Assembly (NCBI RefSeq): GCF_001021385.1 | Contig: NZ_CP011773.1 | Coordinates: 2,046,001 to 2,110,000, forward strand | Source: Mycobacterium sp. EPa45 | GTDB lineage: Bacteria > Actinomycetota > Actinomycetes > Mycobacteriales > Mycobacteriaceae | Length of the DNA stretch: 64,000 nt | Reading direction: 5' to 3' | Shown: piece after piece, positions 15,007-24,213 of the stretch | Layout of the letters: every line of letters begins with the position of its first letter | How positions within the stretch are numbered: position 1 is the stretch's first letter | Made by a program: the position numbers and the translations under genes | The notes under the pieces: model-generated | What the model was told of the DNA's origin: nothing | What the model saw: only the letters and a program-made list of their open reading frames with translations | The model's database searches: none

Positions 15007-16803
15007 TCACTCCCCGGTCAGCGACTGCGTCGGCGTGTGCAGCTTGTCCAGTGATTTTCCCTCGCCCAGGTACATGTGCACCCCGCACGGCAGACAGGGA
15101 TCGAAGCTGCGAACCGTGCGCATGATGTCGATGCCCTTGAAGTGCTCCCGGTCGTTCTCCTCGAAGATCGGCTGACCCTGCACCGCATCCTCGTAGGGAC
15201 CTGGTGTGCCGTAGCTGTCGCGCGGATTGGCGTTCCATGGCGTCGGGGGATAGGGGTGGTAGTTGGCGATCTTGCCGTCCCGAATCACCATGTGATGGCT
15301 CAGCACTCCGCGTACCGCCTCGGTGAAGCCGCACCCGATGCCCTCGTTGGGGACGTCGAACTTCTCCCACGTCTTGGTCCGGCCGGCCCGGATCTCGACG
15401 AGCGCCTTCTCGGCGAAATGCAGTGCGCAGGCCGCGGCGTACGCCTGGAAGTAGGTGCGGGCACGGTTGCGTTCGATGGTGTTGCTGCCGTGCGCCGGGA
15501 TCTTCCACTCGAATTCGACAGGACCCTTGAGTGCGGTCTTGGGGAAGTTGATCTGCACGCTGTTGCCGGTGGCCTTGACGTAGCCGACGTCCACCAGTCC
15601 GGCCAGCGCGGTCGACCATAGCCGGGCAAGCGGACCGCCGCCGGTGTCCAGGGCGAGGTGGTCGGTGCCGTCGAACCAGCGTGGCGACATCACCCAGCTG
15701 TAGTTCTCGTCGAAGTCACGCTTCTGCGGGCGCGGATTGGTGTGCTGGTTCCACGGGTGGCGGCGGTCCACCGGGTTACCCAGTGGATCGGTCTTCACGA
15801 ACATCTCCTGGTCGTTCCAGTCGTCATAGTAGGAGTGTCCCAACAGGATTCGGATACCGAGGTTGATGTCGACCAGTGAGGTCGTGACGAGCTTGCCGTC
15901 CACCACCACACCAGGGGTCACGAACATCGCCCGGCCCCAGTCCTCCATGTCCCGATAGGCGAAGTTGCACACTTCGGGATCCTGGAACGACCCCCAGCAG
16001 CCCAACAACGTGCGACGCAGCCCGACCTTCTCGTACCCGGGCAGGGCGTCGTAGAAGAAATCGAACAGGTCGTCGTGCATCGGTACGACCTTCTTCATGA
16101 ACTCGACGTAGCGCATCAGCCGGGTCATGTAGTCGGTCATCAGTTGGATCGTCGCCGTGGTCCCGATTCCGCCGGGATACAGCGTCGACGGGTGGACGTG
16201 TCTGCCCTCCATGAGGCAGAACATTTCCCGGGTGTAGCGGCTCACCTGTAGCGCCTCCCGGTAGAACTCACCGGTGAAGGGGTTCAGTGCCCGCATGATG
16301 TCGGCGATGGTGCGGTAGCCGTGCATCTCGGCCTGTGGGGCCGCGGTGTTCTCGGCCTTGGCCAGCACGCTCGGATTGGTCTCGGAGACCATCTTCTCGC
16401 AGTAGTCGACGCCGACCAGGTTCTCCTGGAAGATGTTGTGGTCGAACATGTATTCCGCAGCTTCGCCGAGGTTGATCAACCACTCGCCGAGGTGCGGCGG
16501 CTTGACCCCGTAGGCCATGTTCTGGCAATAGCAGGAACAGGTGGCGTGGTTGTCGCCGCAGATGCCACAGATCCGGCTGGTGATGAAGTGGGCGTCCCGC
16601 GGGTCCTTGCCTTTCATGAACAGCGAGTAGCCGCGGAAGATCGACGAGGTGCTGTGGCACTCGACGACTTCCCGGTTCTCGAAGTCGATCTTGGTGTAGA
16701 TGCCGAGGCTGCCGACGATCCGGGTGATGGGGTCCCAGGCCATTTCGACGAGGGCGCCCGGTTCGTTCTTGATCTGCGACGGCTCAGGAATGATCGTTGT
16801 CAT
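15007..16803 (-). CDS. hhyL: group 1h [NiFe]-hydrogenase large subunit
   Basis: A 598-aa catalytic subunit. The L1 motif RICGICGDNHATCSC (C79, C82) and the C-terminal L2 motif DPCLPCGVH (C570, C573) bind the Ni-Fe site. H576 should be the cleavage point, leaving a 22-residue C-terminal peptide for the protease. AEYMFDHNIFQENLVGVDYC and EGRHVHPSTLYPGGIGT are characteristic of the actinobacterial high-affinity type and unlike the group 2a (Huc) large subunit. It oxidises H2 at trace, including atmospheric, levels and feeds electrons to the respiratory chain. The gene follows hhyS after a 26-nt gap. Confidence 0.95.
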   Translation of the reverse strand: MTTIIPEPSQIKNEPGALVEMAWDPITRIVGSLGIYTKIDFENREVVECHSTSSIFRGYSLFMKGKDPRDAHFITSRICGICGDNHATCSCYCQNMAYGVKPPHLGEWLINLGEAAEYMFDHNIFQENLVGVDYCEKMVSETNPSVLAKAENTAAPQAEMHGYRTIADIMRALNPFTGEFYREALQVSRYTREMFCLMEGRHVHPSTLYPGGIGTTATIQLMTDYMTRLMRYVEFMKKVVPMHDDLFDFFYDALPGYEKVGLRRTLLGCWGSFQDPEVCNFAYRDMEDWGRAMFVTPGVVVDGKLVTTSLVDINLGIRILLGHSYYDDWNDQEMFVKTDPLGNPVDRRHPWNQHTNPRPQKRDFDENYSWVMSPRWFDGTDHLALDTGGGPLARLWSTALAGLVDVGYVKATGNSVQINFPKTALKGPVEFEWKIPAHGSNTIERNRARTYFQAYAAACALHFAEKALVEIRAGRTKTWEKFDVPNEGIGCGFTEAVRGVLSHHMVIRDGKIANYHPYPPTPWNANPRDSYGTPGPYEDAVQGQPIFEENDREHFKGIDIMRTVRSFDPCLPCGVHMYLGEGKSLDKLHTPTQSLTGE

Positions 16804-16829
16804 CGAACTGCTACCTTCGATTGAGATGG

Positions 16830-17885
16830 TTACCAGGTGCGCCGGGCACCGGTGGTGAGGTCTTTGCCTTTGTGCCGCCAGCGCGGCTCCTTGTCGACGG
16901 TGCGCCCAGTGATCTCACGCAGGTTGCGGATCACCGATCCGTAGAGCCCCGACGCGGTTGTGGACAATTTGCCACCGGGCGGCTCATCCATGAACGGCAT
17001 GAATTTGTCCGGGAAGCCGGGCATGGTGCAGCCGATGCAGATGCCACCGACGTTCGGGCAGCCGCCGACTCCATTGATCCAACCACGCTTGGGCACATTG
17101 CATTTCACGACAGGACCCCAGCACCCGAGCTTGACGATGCACTTGGGTGAGCCGTATTCGGTTGCGAAGTCGCCCTGTTCGTAATAACCGGCCCGGTCGC
17201 ACCCCTCGTGAACGGTGTTGCCGAACAGCCACTGCGGTCGTAATGCGTCGTCGAGCGGGATCATCGGCGCCTGGCCGGTGGCCATGTAGAGCAGATAGGT
17301 CAGCGTTTCGGAAAGATTGTCGGGATGGATCGGGCAGCCCGGCACGCACACGATCGGAATGCCGGCCTTGCTCTTCCAGTCCCAGCCCAGGTAGTCCGGA
17401 ACTCCCATTGCGCCGGTGGGATTTCCGGCCATCGCATGGATGCCCCCGTAGGTAGCGCACGTTCCCACCGCCACCACCGCGGTGGCCTTGGGCGTCAGCC
17501 GGTCCAGCCATGCGCTGGTGGTCATCGGCTGTCCGGTCGCCGGGTCGTTGCCGAATCCGCACCAGTACCCCTCGGTGTGCAACTGTTCGTTGGGGATGGA
17601 GCCCTCGACAACCAGCACGAACGGCTCCAACTCGCCGCGGTCGGCTCGGAAGAACCATTCGAGAAAGTCGTCCGCGCCGCCGCTGGGGCCGCATTCGAAG
17701 TCGATCAACGGCCAGTGCACCGCCACTTGGGGCAGCCCCGGCAGCGCGCCGAGGGCGATCTCTTCGATGCTGGGTTGGGTGGCGGCAGTCAACGCCACCG
17801 AATCACCGTCGCAACTGAGGCCCGCGTTGATCCACAGCACGTGGATCAGAGTTTCTTCTGCTTTGACTGCTGCTTCCGTCGGCAT
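16830..17885 (-). CDS. hhyS: group 1h [NiFe]-hydrogenase small subunit
   Basis: A 351-aa Fe-S subunit with no Tat signal peptide, as expected for group 1h. The proximal-cluster motif reads SCDGD (C25, D28): Asp stands where other hydrogenases have the second Cys, the 3Cys-1Asp ligation reported for the actinobacterial-type enzyme. Other cluster ligands are visible in VGTCATYGG, VPGCPIHP, HEGCDRAGYYEQGDF, KLGCWGPVVKC and GGCPNVGGICIGC. It relays electrons from the Ni-Fe site outward. It opens the structural part of the operon, 229 nt after hypB, behind a good sigma-A-type promoter. Confidence 0.95.
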   Translation of the reverse strand: MPTEAAVKAEETLIHVLWINAGLSCDGDSVALTAATQPSIEEIALGALPGLPQVAVHWPLIDFECGPSGGADDFLEWFFRADRGELEPFVLVVEGSIPNEQLHTEGYWCGFGNDPATGQPMTTSAWLDRLTPKATAVVAVGTCATYGGIHAMAGNPTGAMGVPDYLGWDWKSKAGIPIVCVPGCPIHPDNLSETLTYLLYMATGQAPMIPLDDALRPQWLFGNTVHEGCDRAGYYEQGDFATEYGSPKCIVKLGCWGPVVKCNVPKRGWINGVGGCPNVGGICIGCTMPGFPDKFMPFMDEPPGGKLSTTASGLYGSVIRNLREITGRTVDKEPRWRHKGKDLTTGARRTW

Positions 17886-17962
17886 GCTCGCAGCTTCCCG
17901 GGACGGGAGCTGACCGTCCCTTGCGCCGCCGGAGTCGACCGTCGGCCCTCTTGCGCGGCGTT

Positions 17963-17998
17963 GTTTCTGGGTCTACTCCCGGGTCACCGTGTTGTCAA
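17963..17998 (-). promoter_or_regulatory. sigma-A-like promoter for hhyS
   Basis: On the minus strand TTGACA (17998-17993) is separated by 17 nt from TAGACC (17975-17970). A start near 17963 would give a 5' leader of about 78 nt before hhyS ATG 17885. The match to consensus is among the best in the window. It suggests that hhyS can be transcribed separately from hypAB. Confidence 0.6.
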
Positions 17999-18113
17999 CG
18001 CTCGCGGGTGGTTTGGAAAAGCTGGTATTGCGCTGCCCGGGTCTGCTAGACCGAATACAGCGGTCAACCGCGAAATGGTTCGCACGCGCGTTAATTGCGA
18101 GTTCGTGCGTGGG

Positions 18114-18887
18114 TCAGACGCGCGACTCTGACGCGAACCCGCGAAGCCAATCGAACCACGCGGACATGCCTTCACCGGTCCGTGCGCTCACCGGCAGGAT
18201 CAATGCCTGAGGATTTACCTCCCGCACCCGAGCTACATAGGTTCCGATATCGACATCGAGGTGCGGAACGAGGTCGATCTTGTTCAGCAACACCACGTCG
18301 ACGGCGCGGAACATCACCGGATACTTCAGCGGTTTGTCCTCACCCTCGGTCACCGAATAGACCATCGCTTTGGCATGCTCGCCAACATCGAACTCCGCGG
18401 GGCACACCAGATTCCCGACGTTTTCGATGATCACCAGGTCCAAAGTGGACAGGTCGAGCCCCTGCAGCGCACGGTTGACCATCGGCGCGTCCAGATGGCA
18501 CTCGCCGCCGAAGCCGTTGCTGGTATTGAGCAGGGAGATCTGGGCGCCGCGGCCGCCGAGCTTGGCGGCGTCGAGGTCGGTGGCGATGTCGCCCTCGATC
18601 ACCCCGATTGCGAGGTCGACCGCCATCTCGTCGAGCGTGGCGGCAAGCACCGTCGTCTTGCCCGAGCCCGGTGAGCTCATCAAGTTCAGCGCGCGGATCC
18701 GGTTGCTCTCGAAGGCCGCCCGGTTGATGTCGGCTCTGGTGTCGTTCTCGGCGAAGATGTGCTCGAGGATGTCGATGCGCTGCGATCCGGTGCCATACCC
18801 ACTGTGATCGCCGTGTTCGTGGGAGTGCCCGTCTTCGCCGTCGTGGCTGTGCATGGTGCCGTCGTCGTGGCGATGAAATCTACCCAT
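18114..18887 (-). CDS. hypB: hydrogenase nickel-incorporation GTPase HypB
   Basis: A 257-aa protein. The first ~30 residues are His-rich (HRHDDG, HSHDGEDGHSHEHGDHSG), a nickel store. The P-loop is SSPGSGKTT at 71-79, and the switch/base motifs VIEGDIATDLDA, NTSNGFGGECHLDAPMV and LLNKIDLVP follow. HypB hydrolyses GTP while delivering nickel with HypA to the large-subunit precursor. It starts 27 nt after hypA on the same strand. Confidence 0.95.
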   Translation of the reverse strand: MGRFHRHDDGTMHSHDGEDGHSHEHGDHSGYGTGSQRIDILEHIFAENDTRADINRAAFESNRIRALNLMSSPGSGKTTVLAATLDEMAVDLAIGVIEGDIATDLDAAKLGGRGAQISLLNTSNGFGGECHLDAPMVNRALQGLDLSTLDLVIIENVGNLVCPAEFDVGEHAKAMVYSVTEGEDKPLKYPVMFRAVDVVLLNKIDLVPHLDVDIGTYVARVREVNPQALILPVSARTGEGMSAWFDWLRGFASESRV

Positions 18888-18914
18888 GGTGAAGACCTTT
18901 CGCGCGATCGCTGG

Positions 18915-19250
18915 TCATGTCACGTCCAGTGAGGTGACCAGGAACTCGTCACCCCGCACGACTTCTACGTCGGCGCTCTCACAGTGTGGGCAGCACAGCG
19001 CCCACCGGGACGTGATCTCGGAGTGCCGCCCGCAACTGCGGCAGTCCACTTCGGCGGCGACGAATTCGAGCTCCAGCTCGGCGTCAGGCATGCTCTCGTG
19101 GTCCCGGACCAGAGTCCAGCAGAACGCCAGGGATTCGGGTACCACCTGTCGGAGCGCCCCGATCTGCACCCGAACGACGTCGACGTGACGACCGGAGGCG
19201 TACGGCCTCACCACTCCGGCGATCGCGTGGCACAACGATAATTCGTGCAC
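18915..19250 (-). CDS. hypA: hydrogenase nickel chaperone HypA
   Basis: A 111-aa protein. The N-terminal MHE (nickel binding by Met1, His2, Glu3) and two Cys pairs, C70-x-x-C73 and C87-x-x-C90 (CRSC and CPHC), that make the structural zinc site are all present. It works with HypB in nickel insertion. It is the first gene of the minus-strand set and diverges from hypF across 185 nt. Confidence 0.95.
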   Translation of the reverse strand: MHELSLCHAIAGVVRPYASGRHVDVVRVQIGALRQVVPESLAFCWTLVRDHESMPDAELELEFVAAEVDCRSCGRHSEITSRWALCCPHCESADVEVVRGDEFLVTSLDVT

Positions 19251-19293
19251 GGTCGGTCTATCCTTTGCGCGGATTTTGGATGCAAGATTCGCA

Positions 19294-19322
19294 TTGTGGT
19301 CGTTGCAGCGCGGGACTAGCGT
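19294..19322 (+). promoter_or_regulatory. putative promoter for the hypF-hypC-hypD-hypE operon
   Basis: TTGTGG (19294-19299), a 17-nt spacer and TAGCGT (19317-19322) lie in the hypA/hypF divergent region. A start near 19329 gives a leader of about 107 nt before hypF, which carries a small upstream frame. Confidence 0.4.
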
Positions 19323-19384
19323 CTATTTCACCTACCCGTGCGACAGCCCATCGTCGCGGGCGGCAAGCTTCGTTCAGGAGGCCC

Positions 19385-19420
19385 ATGAGCACATTAATAC
19401 TCCTGCGTCCGGCAGCCTGA
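19385..19420 (+). other. 11-codon upstream ORF with strong ribosome site before hypF
   Basis: CAGGAGGCCC directly precedes ATG 19385, a better ribosome site than that of hypF itself. The frame reads MSTLILLRPAA and stops at 19420, 15 nt before the hypF ATG. It may be a leader that sets ribosome loading for hypF, or chance. Confidence 0.35.
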
Positions 19421-19435
19421 GGCCAAGGCGACCCG

Positions 19436-21763
19436 ATGACCATACGGGTGCGTCTCGACATCACCGGTGTGGTGCAAGGAGTCGGGTTTCGTCCGGCGGT
19501 CGCACGGATCGCCGCAGAGTTCGGACTCGGCGGCCAGGTGTACAACGATGCCGGGTCGGTTCACTGCGAGTTGGAAGGTCCGGTCGCCGATGTCGACGCC
19601 GCCATCGCGGCGATCCGGCGCCGGCCACCGCCGATGGCGCGCATCGATGCTCTGTTCAGTCGACGCCTGGAACCCAAGGGCGACAATGAGTTTCACATCG
19701 TAGGCAGCTGCAGCGGAGACGCTTCGCGCACTCTGGTGCCGCCGGATATCGCGGCGTGCGTGGATTGTCTGCGTGAGATGCGTGATCCGGCGGACCGCCG
19801 CTACGGCCACCCGTTCATCACCTGCACCAACTGCGGGCCGCGCTACACCGTGATCACGGACCTGCCCTACGACCGGCCCGCCACCACCATGGCCGGCTTC
19901 CCGATGTGTCCGGCGTGCGCCGCCGAGTACCACGACCCACTCGATCGCCGCTACCACGCACAGACCATCGCCTGCCCGGACTGCGGCCCCGGGTTGAGCT
20001 GGCGGCCTGCGGGTGACGCGGCACAGACCGACGATCCGATCGGCGCGGCGGCGGCTGCGCTACGGGCCGGAGGCATCGTCGCGGTCAAGGGGGTCGGCGG
20101 ATTCCACTTGGCCTGCCGCGCCGACGACGCGTCCGTCGTCGCCGAGCTGCGTCGCCGCAAGAGCCGGCCGGCCAAACCGTTCGCGGTGATGGTCGCCGAC
20201 CTGGCTTCCGCCGGCGACATCGCGGTGCTCGACGACGCGGCGGCCGCCGCGCTGACTTCGCCATCGGCGCCGATCGTGCTGGTCGCCCGCCGGCCTGGCG
20301 GGGTGACCGACGGCGTCGCGCCGGGGCTGACCGATCTGGGCGTGATGCTCGCCTACTCGCCGGTGCACCACCTGCTGTTCGACCGGCTCGGTCGGCAACC
20401 GCTGGTGATGACGTCGGCCAACCGGGGCGGCTCACCGATCGTGTTCCGCGACGACGATCTCGGCTGGATCGATGGGCTGGCCGATGCGGTGCTCACTCAT
20501 GACCGGCCCATCCATGTGCCGTGTGAGGACTCGGTGCTCACGATCGACGACGGCGTCCAGGCGCCGTTGCGCCGATCGCGCGGATACGCCCCGCTGCCGG
20601 TGTCGATACCCGGACCACCACCGGAGCTGGTCATCCTCGCGACCGGCGGTGACCTGAAAACCACCTTCTGCCTTGCGGGCGCCGACGGGCACGCCCACAT
20701 GTCCTCGCACCTGGGCGATATGGCCGACCCGCGTACCCAGGCCTGCTTCGAATCCGCCCTGGAACACCTGGCATTCATGACCGACCGCACACCCGATGTG
20801 ATCGCCTGCGACCTGCACCCCGGCTACGCGACCACCCGGTGGGCACGGCGCTATGCCCAGGGCCGCCCCGTCGTCGCCGTCCAGCATCACCACGCCCACG
20901 CCGTCTCGCTACTCGCCGAGCACCGCAGGCTGGGCACACCTGCGGTCGCGGTCACGTTCGACGGCACGGGCTATGGCACCGACGGCACCATGTGGGGTGG
21001 TGAGGTTTTGGTGGTCAGCGACACGACCCGCTTCACCCGGGTCGGTCACCTGAGGGAGTTCTCGCTGCCCGGCGGTGACGGTGCCGTCCGCCAGCCCGCC
21101 CGCATCGCGCTGGACCTGTTGCATCGGGCCGGCATCGAGTGGGCCGCTGACCTGCCGCCGGTCACCGCTCTCGATGAGAACGCGTTGCACATCCTGCGCC
21201 AGCAGATCCCGCGCGGCGTCGGGTGTGTGCCCTCCACCAGCATGGGCCGGCTCTTCGACGCCGTGGCGAGCCTGCTCGGTGTCTGCCAGGAGGTCACCTA
21301 CGAAGGTCAGGCTGCTGTCGAGTTGGAGCATCTGGCCCGTCGTGGACACTCCAGCCCACTGGAATTCGACATCGCAGGTGGTGTGCTGGACCCCACGCCG
21401 GTGATCGCCGGGATCGTCGAGGGGATGCGCCGCGACATCCCGGTCACCGACCTGGCCGCCGGCTTCCACCATGCGGTGGTCCGCGCGACGACCGTGGTGG
21501 CAGGTGAATGCGCGCGCGCGGCCGGGATCTCGGTCATCGGACTGACGGGTGGCGTATTCGCCAATCGTCTTCTGCTGCAGGGTCTTCGACACTCCCTAAC
21601 CGGGCGCGGTTTCGAGGTCCTCTGTCATCGAACCGTGCCATGTAACGACGGAGGCCTGGCGCTCGGCCAGGCCGCCATCGCCGCAGCGACGCTCATTGAA
21701 GCGGAACGGGCGGCTGAATTGGAAAGGAACGGCGTATGTGCCTCGGAATCCCCGGCAAGGTGA
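19436..21763 (+). CDS. hypF: carbamoyltransferase HypF
   Basis: A 775-aa protein with the full HypF order: acylphosphatase domain (1-90, GVVQGVGFRPAVARIA), two zinc-finger-like pairs (CVDCLRE...TCTNCG; CPACAAEYH...ACPDCG), a YrdC-like ATP-binding domain (KGVGGFHLACRADD, KSRPAKPFAVM), and a Kae1/HypF C-terminal domain (QHHHAHA, GLTGGVFANRLLL). It converts carbamoyl phosphate to the thiocarboxamide on HypE that becomes the cyanide ligands of the active-site iron. It overlaps hypC by 28 nt. Confidence 0.95.
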   Translation: MTIRVRLDITGVVQGVGFRPAVARIAAEFGLGGQVYNDAGSVHCELEGPVADVDAAIAAIRRRPPPMARIDALFSRRLEPKGDNEFHIVGSCSGDASRTLVPPDIAACVDCLREMRDPADRRYGHPFITCTNCGPRYTVITDLPYDRPATTMAGFPMCPACAAEYHDPLDRRYHAQTIACPDCGPGLSWRPAGDAAQTDDPIGAAAAALRAGGIVAVKGVGGFHLACRADDASVVAELRRRKSRPAKPFAVMVADLASAGDIAVLDDAAAAALTSPSAPIVLVARRPGGVTDGVAPGLTDLGVMLAYSPVHHLLFDRLGRQPLVMTSANRGGSPIVFRDDDLGWIDGLADAVLTHDRPIHVPCEDSVLTIDDGVQAPLRRSRGYAPLPVSIPGPPPELVILATGGDLKTTFCLAGADGHAHMSSHLGDMADPRTQACFESALEHLAFMTDRTPDVIACDLHPGYATTRWARRYAQGRPVVAVQHHHAHAVSLLAEHRRLGTPAVAVTFDGTGYGTDGTMWGGEVLVVSDTTRFTRVGHLREFSLPGGDGAVRQPARIALDLLHRAGIEWAADLPPVTALDENALHILRQQIPRGVGCVPSTSMGRLFDAVASLLGVCQEVTYEGQAAVELEHLARRGHSSPLEFDIAGGVLDPTPVIAGIVEGMRRDIPVTDLAAGFHHAVVRATTVVAGECARAAGISVIGLTGGVFANRLLLQGLRHSLTGRGFEVLCHRTVPCNDGGLALGQAAIAAATLIEAERAAELERNGVCASESPAR

Positions 21764-22011
21764 TCGACATCTGGGAAGAGGCCGGAACCCGGATGGCAAC
21801 CGTGGACTTCGGCGGTACCACCAAGACGGTGTGCCTGGCGTATCTGCCCGATATGCAGCTCGGCGAATACGCCATCGTGCATGCGGGTTTCGCGATCACC
21901 CAGCTCGATGAGGTGTCGGCCAACGAAACATTGAAGATGTTCGAAGACCTCGGCGTCCTGGAGCAGGAACTCAGCGGCACCGAAGGACAAGGCAGGAGGG
22001 AACCGGCATGA
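21736..22011 (+). CDS. hypC: hydrogenase maturation chaperone HypC
   Basis: A 91-aa protein, [13 protein letters not shown] at the N-terminus with the essential Cys2, and [15 protein letters not shown] typical of the family. It forms the iron-loading complex with HypD. The gene overlaps hypF at its start and hypD at its end (ATGA), so the three are translationally coupled. It differs clearly from the second HypC encoded in the structural operon at 10620-10868. Confidence 0.95.
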   Translation: MCLGIPGKVIDIWEEAGTRMATVDFGGTTKTVCLAYLPDMQLGEYAIVHAGFAITQLDEVSANETLKMFEDLGVLEQELSGTEGQGRREPA

Positions 22012-23111
22012 AGTATCTCGACGAGTTCCGCGATCCGGCGGCCGCGAAGAACCTGGTCGACGCGATACGGCGGCGAGCCACCCGCACCTGGACCATCATG
22101 GAAGTGTGTGGCGGACAGACGCATTCGATCATCAGAAACGGAATCGATCAGCTGCTCGGCGACGCCGTCGAGTTCATTCACGGTCCTGGCTGCCCGGTGT
22201 GCGTCACTCCGTTGGAGATGATCGACAGGGCACTGGAGATCGCAGGCCGCGACGACGTGATCTTCTGTTCGTTCGGGGACATGCTGCGGGTGCCCGGCAG
22301 TCGCCATGACCTGTTCAGCGTGCGCGCCCATGGTGGAGATGTACGGATCGTCTACTCACCGCTGGATGCCACGCGGATCGCCGCGGACAACCCCGACAAA
22401 CAGGTGGTGTTCTTCGGTGTGGGCTTCGAAACGACCGCGCCGGCCAACGCCATGTCGGTGCTGCACGCCCAGCGGCTGGGTCTGACCAACTTCTCGGTGT
22501 TGATCTCGCATGTGCTGGTTCCCCCCGCGATGACGGCCATCCTCAGCTCGCCGACGAACCGGGTGCAGGGATTCCTGGCGGCCGGTCACGTATGCACCGT
22601 GATGGGCACCGCGGAGTACGGGCCGCTCGTCGAGCGGTTCAACGTGCCGATCGTGGTGACCGGATTCGAGCCGCTGGACTTGCTCGAGGGTGTGCGGCAG
22701 GTTGTCGATCTGCTCGAATCGGGCAAGGTTGAGCTGCGTAACGCCTATCCGCGCGCTGTCAGCGATGCCGGCAACACCGTGGCGCAGCACGCGCTTGCCG
22801 ACGTGTTCTCGGTGGTCGACCGGCAGTGGCGCGGTATCGGCATGATCCCCCAGTCGGGATGGGCCCTGTCGCCGCGGTACGCCGAGTTCGACGCCGAGCT
22901 CAAATTCGGGGTAGGTCACCTGCAGGTGGAGGAGTCGGCCGAATGCCACAGCGGTGAGGTGTTGCAAGGTCTGCTCAAGCCCAACCAGTGCCCGGCGTTC
23001 GGGACGACCTGCACGCCCCGGACCCCGTTGGGCGCCACCATGGTGTCCAGCGAGGGCGCGTGCGCCGCGTACTACCAGTTCCGCAGGTTGGAGACCGCTG
23101 CTCATGTCTGA
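22008..23111 (+). CDS. hypD: hydrogenase maturation scaffold HypD
   Basis: A 367-aa protein. [35 protein letters not shown] and a C-terminal Cys cluster ([30 protein letters not shown]) match HypD, which carries a [4Fe-4S] cluster and assembles the Fe(CN)2CO unit with HypC. It is coupled to hypC by ATGA and overlaps hypE by 8 nt. Confidence 0.95.
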   Translation: MKYLDEFRDPAAAKNLVDAIRRRATRTWTIMEVCGGQTHSIIRNGIDQLLGDAVEFIHGPGCPVCVTPLEMIDRALEIAGRDDVIFCSFGDMLRVPGSRHDLFSVRAHGGDVRIVYSPLDATRIAADNPDKQVVFFGVGFETTAPANAMSVLHAQRLGLTNFSVLISHVLVPPAMTAILSSPTNRVQGFLAAGHVCTVMGTAEYGPLVERFNVPIVVTGFEPLDLLEGVRQVVDLLESGKVELRNAYPRAVSDAGNTVAQHALADVFSVVDRQWRGIGMIPQSGWALSPRYAEFDAELKFGVGHLQVEESAECHSGEVLQGLLKPNQCPAFGTTCTPRTPLGATMVSSEGACAAYYQFRRLETAAHV

Positions 23112-24210
23112 TTCGGCGGCCTGGAGCGAAGGGCCCCGGGGAGTGGTCCCGGTCACCATCGACCCGTCGGATTGGGTGTGTCCGTTGCCGCTGCGGGAGA
23201 CCAAGCGGATCGTGCTCGGGCACGGCGGCGGCGGCATCCTGTCCGAGGAGCTGATCGAGAACCTCTTCCTTCCGGCCTTCGGGTCGGCGGGCGGCCCGGC
23301 CCGGGATTCCGCCGTGCTGACCGTGGCCGGCGGGCGCATCGCATTGACGACCGACTCCTATGTGGTCAATCCACTGTTCTTCCCGGGCGGCAACATCGGT
23401 GATCTGGCCGTCAACGGGACGATCAACGACCTTGCGTGCAGTGGTGCGCAGCCCCTGGGCCTGACGGCGGGCTTCATCCTCGAGGAGGGTCTGGAGCTCG
23501 ATGTACTGGGCGCGATCGCCCAGACGATGGGTAAGGCCGCCGCGGACGCCGGGGTGGACATCGTGACCGGCGACACCAAGGTCGTCGGAAAGGGCGGTGC
23601 AGACGGGCTTTTCGTCAATACCGCCGGTGTCGGGGTGGTGCCCGACGGGGTGCGCATCGGACCTGAACAAGCCCGCCCCGGTGACCATGTCATCGTGTCC
23701 GGCAACATCGGCGAGCACGGTGTGGCCATCATGAGCGTGCGCGAAGGGATCGACTTCGGGACGACGGTGACCACTGACAGCGCGCCGCTGCATCGACTGG
23801 TGGCCGCGATGCTGGCCGCCGTGCCCGAGCCGAACGTCGTGCACGTACTGCGAGATCCGACCCGCGGCGGTCTGGTCGCGTCGACCGTCGAGATCGCCCG
23901 CACCGCCGGCGTCGGCGTCGACCTCGACGAGCATCTCATTCCGGTGCCCGACACGGTGTCGTCGGCGTGCAGCTTCCTCGGGCTCGATCCGTTGCAGGTG
24001 GCCAATGAGGGCAAGCTGGTGGCGTTCGTCGACCCCGCATACAGTGAAGCGGTGCTGGCGGCGATGCGGTCCCGACCCGAGGGTGTGGGGGCGGTTGTCA
24101 TCGGCCGGGCGGTGGAGGAGCACCCGGGGATGGTGGTCGGACGCACTGCATTCGGCACCACCCGCGTGATCGAACGTGAACTGGGCGAACAGCTTCCGAG
24201 GATCTGCTGA
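23104..24210 (+). CDS. hypE: hydrogenase maturation factor HypE
   Basis: A 368-aa protein from ATG 23104 ([13 protein letters not shown]); the longer frame to 22954 lies inside hyp[38 protein letters not shown] and DPTRGG are the HypE/PurM-like motifs. The C-terminus PRIC carries the Cys that accepts the carbamoyl group and becomes a thiocyanate donor. It closes the hyp run; the next gene begins 3 nt later. Confidence 0.95.
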   Translation: MSDSAAWSEGPRGVVPVTIDPSDWVCPLPLRETKRIVLGHGGGGILSEELIENLFLPAFGSAGGPARDSAVLTVAGGRIALTTDSYVVNPLFFPGGNIGDLAVNGTINDLACSGAQPLGLTAGFILEEGLELDVLGAIAQTMGKAAADAGVDIVTGDTKVVGKGGADGLFVNTAGVGVVPDGVRIGPEQARPGDHVIVSGNIGEHGVAIMSVREGIDFGTTVTTDSAPLHRLVAAMLAAVPEPNVVHVLRDPTRGGLVASTVEIARTAGVGVDLDEHLIPVPDTVSSACSFLGLDPLQVANEGKLVAFVDPAYSEAVLAAMRSRPEGVGAVVIGRAVEEHPGMVVGRTAFGTTRVIERELGEQLPRIC

Positions 24211-24213
24211 TCA

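Noticed and set aside
15007..17885. Assignment of the hydrogenase to group 2a (Huc)
   Set aside because: The small subunit has the CDGD proximal motif and the large subunit the DNHATCSC and AEYMFDHNIF signatures of group 1h, unlike remembered HucL.
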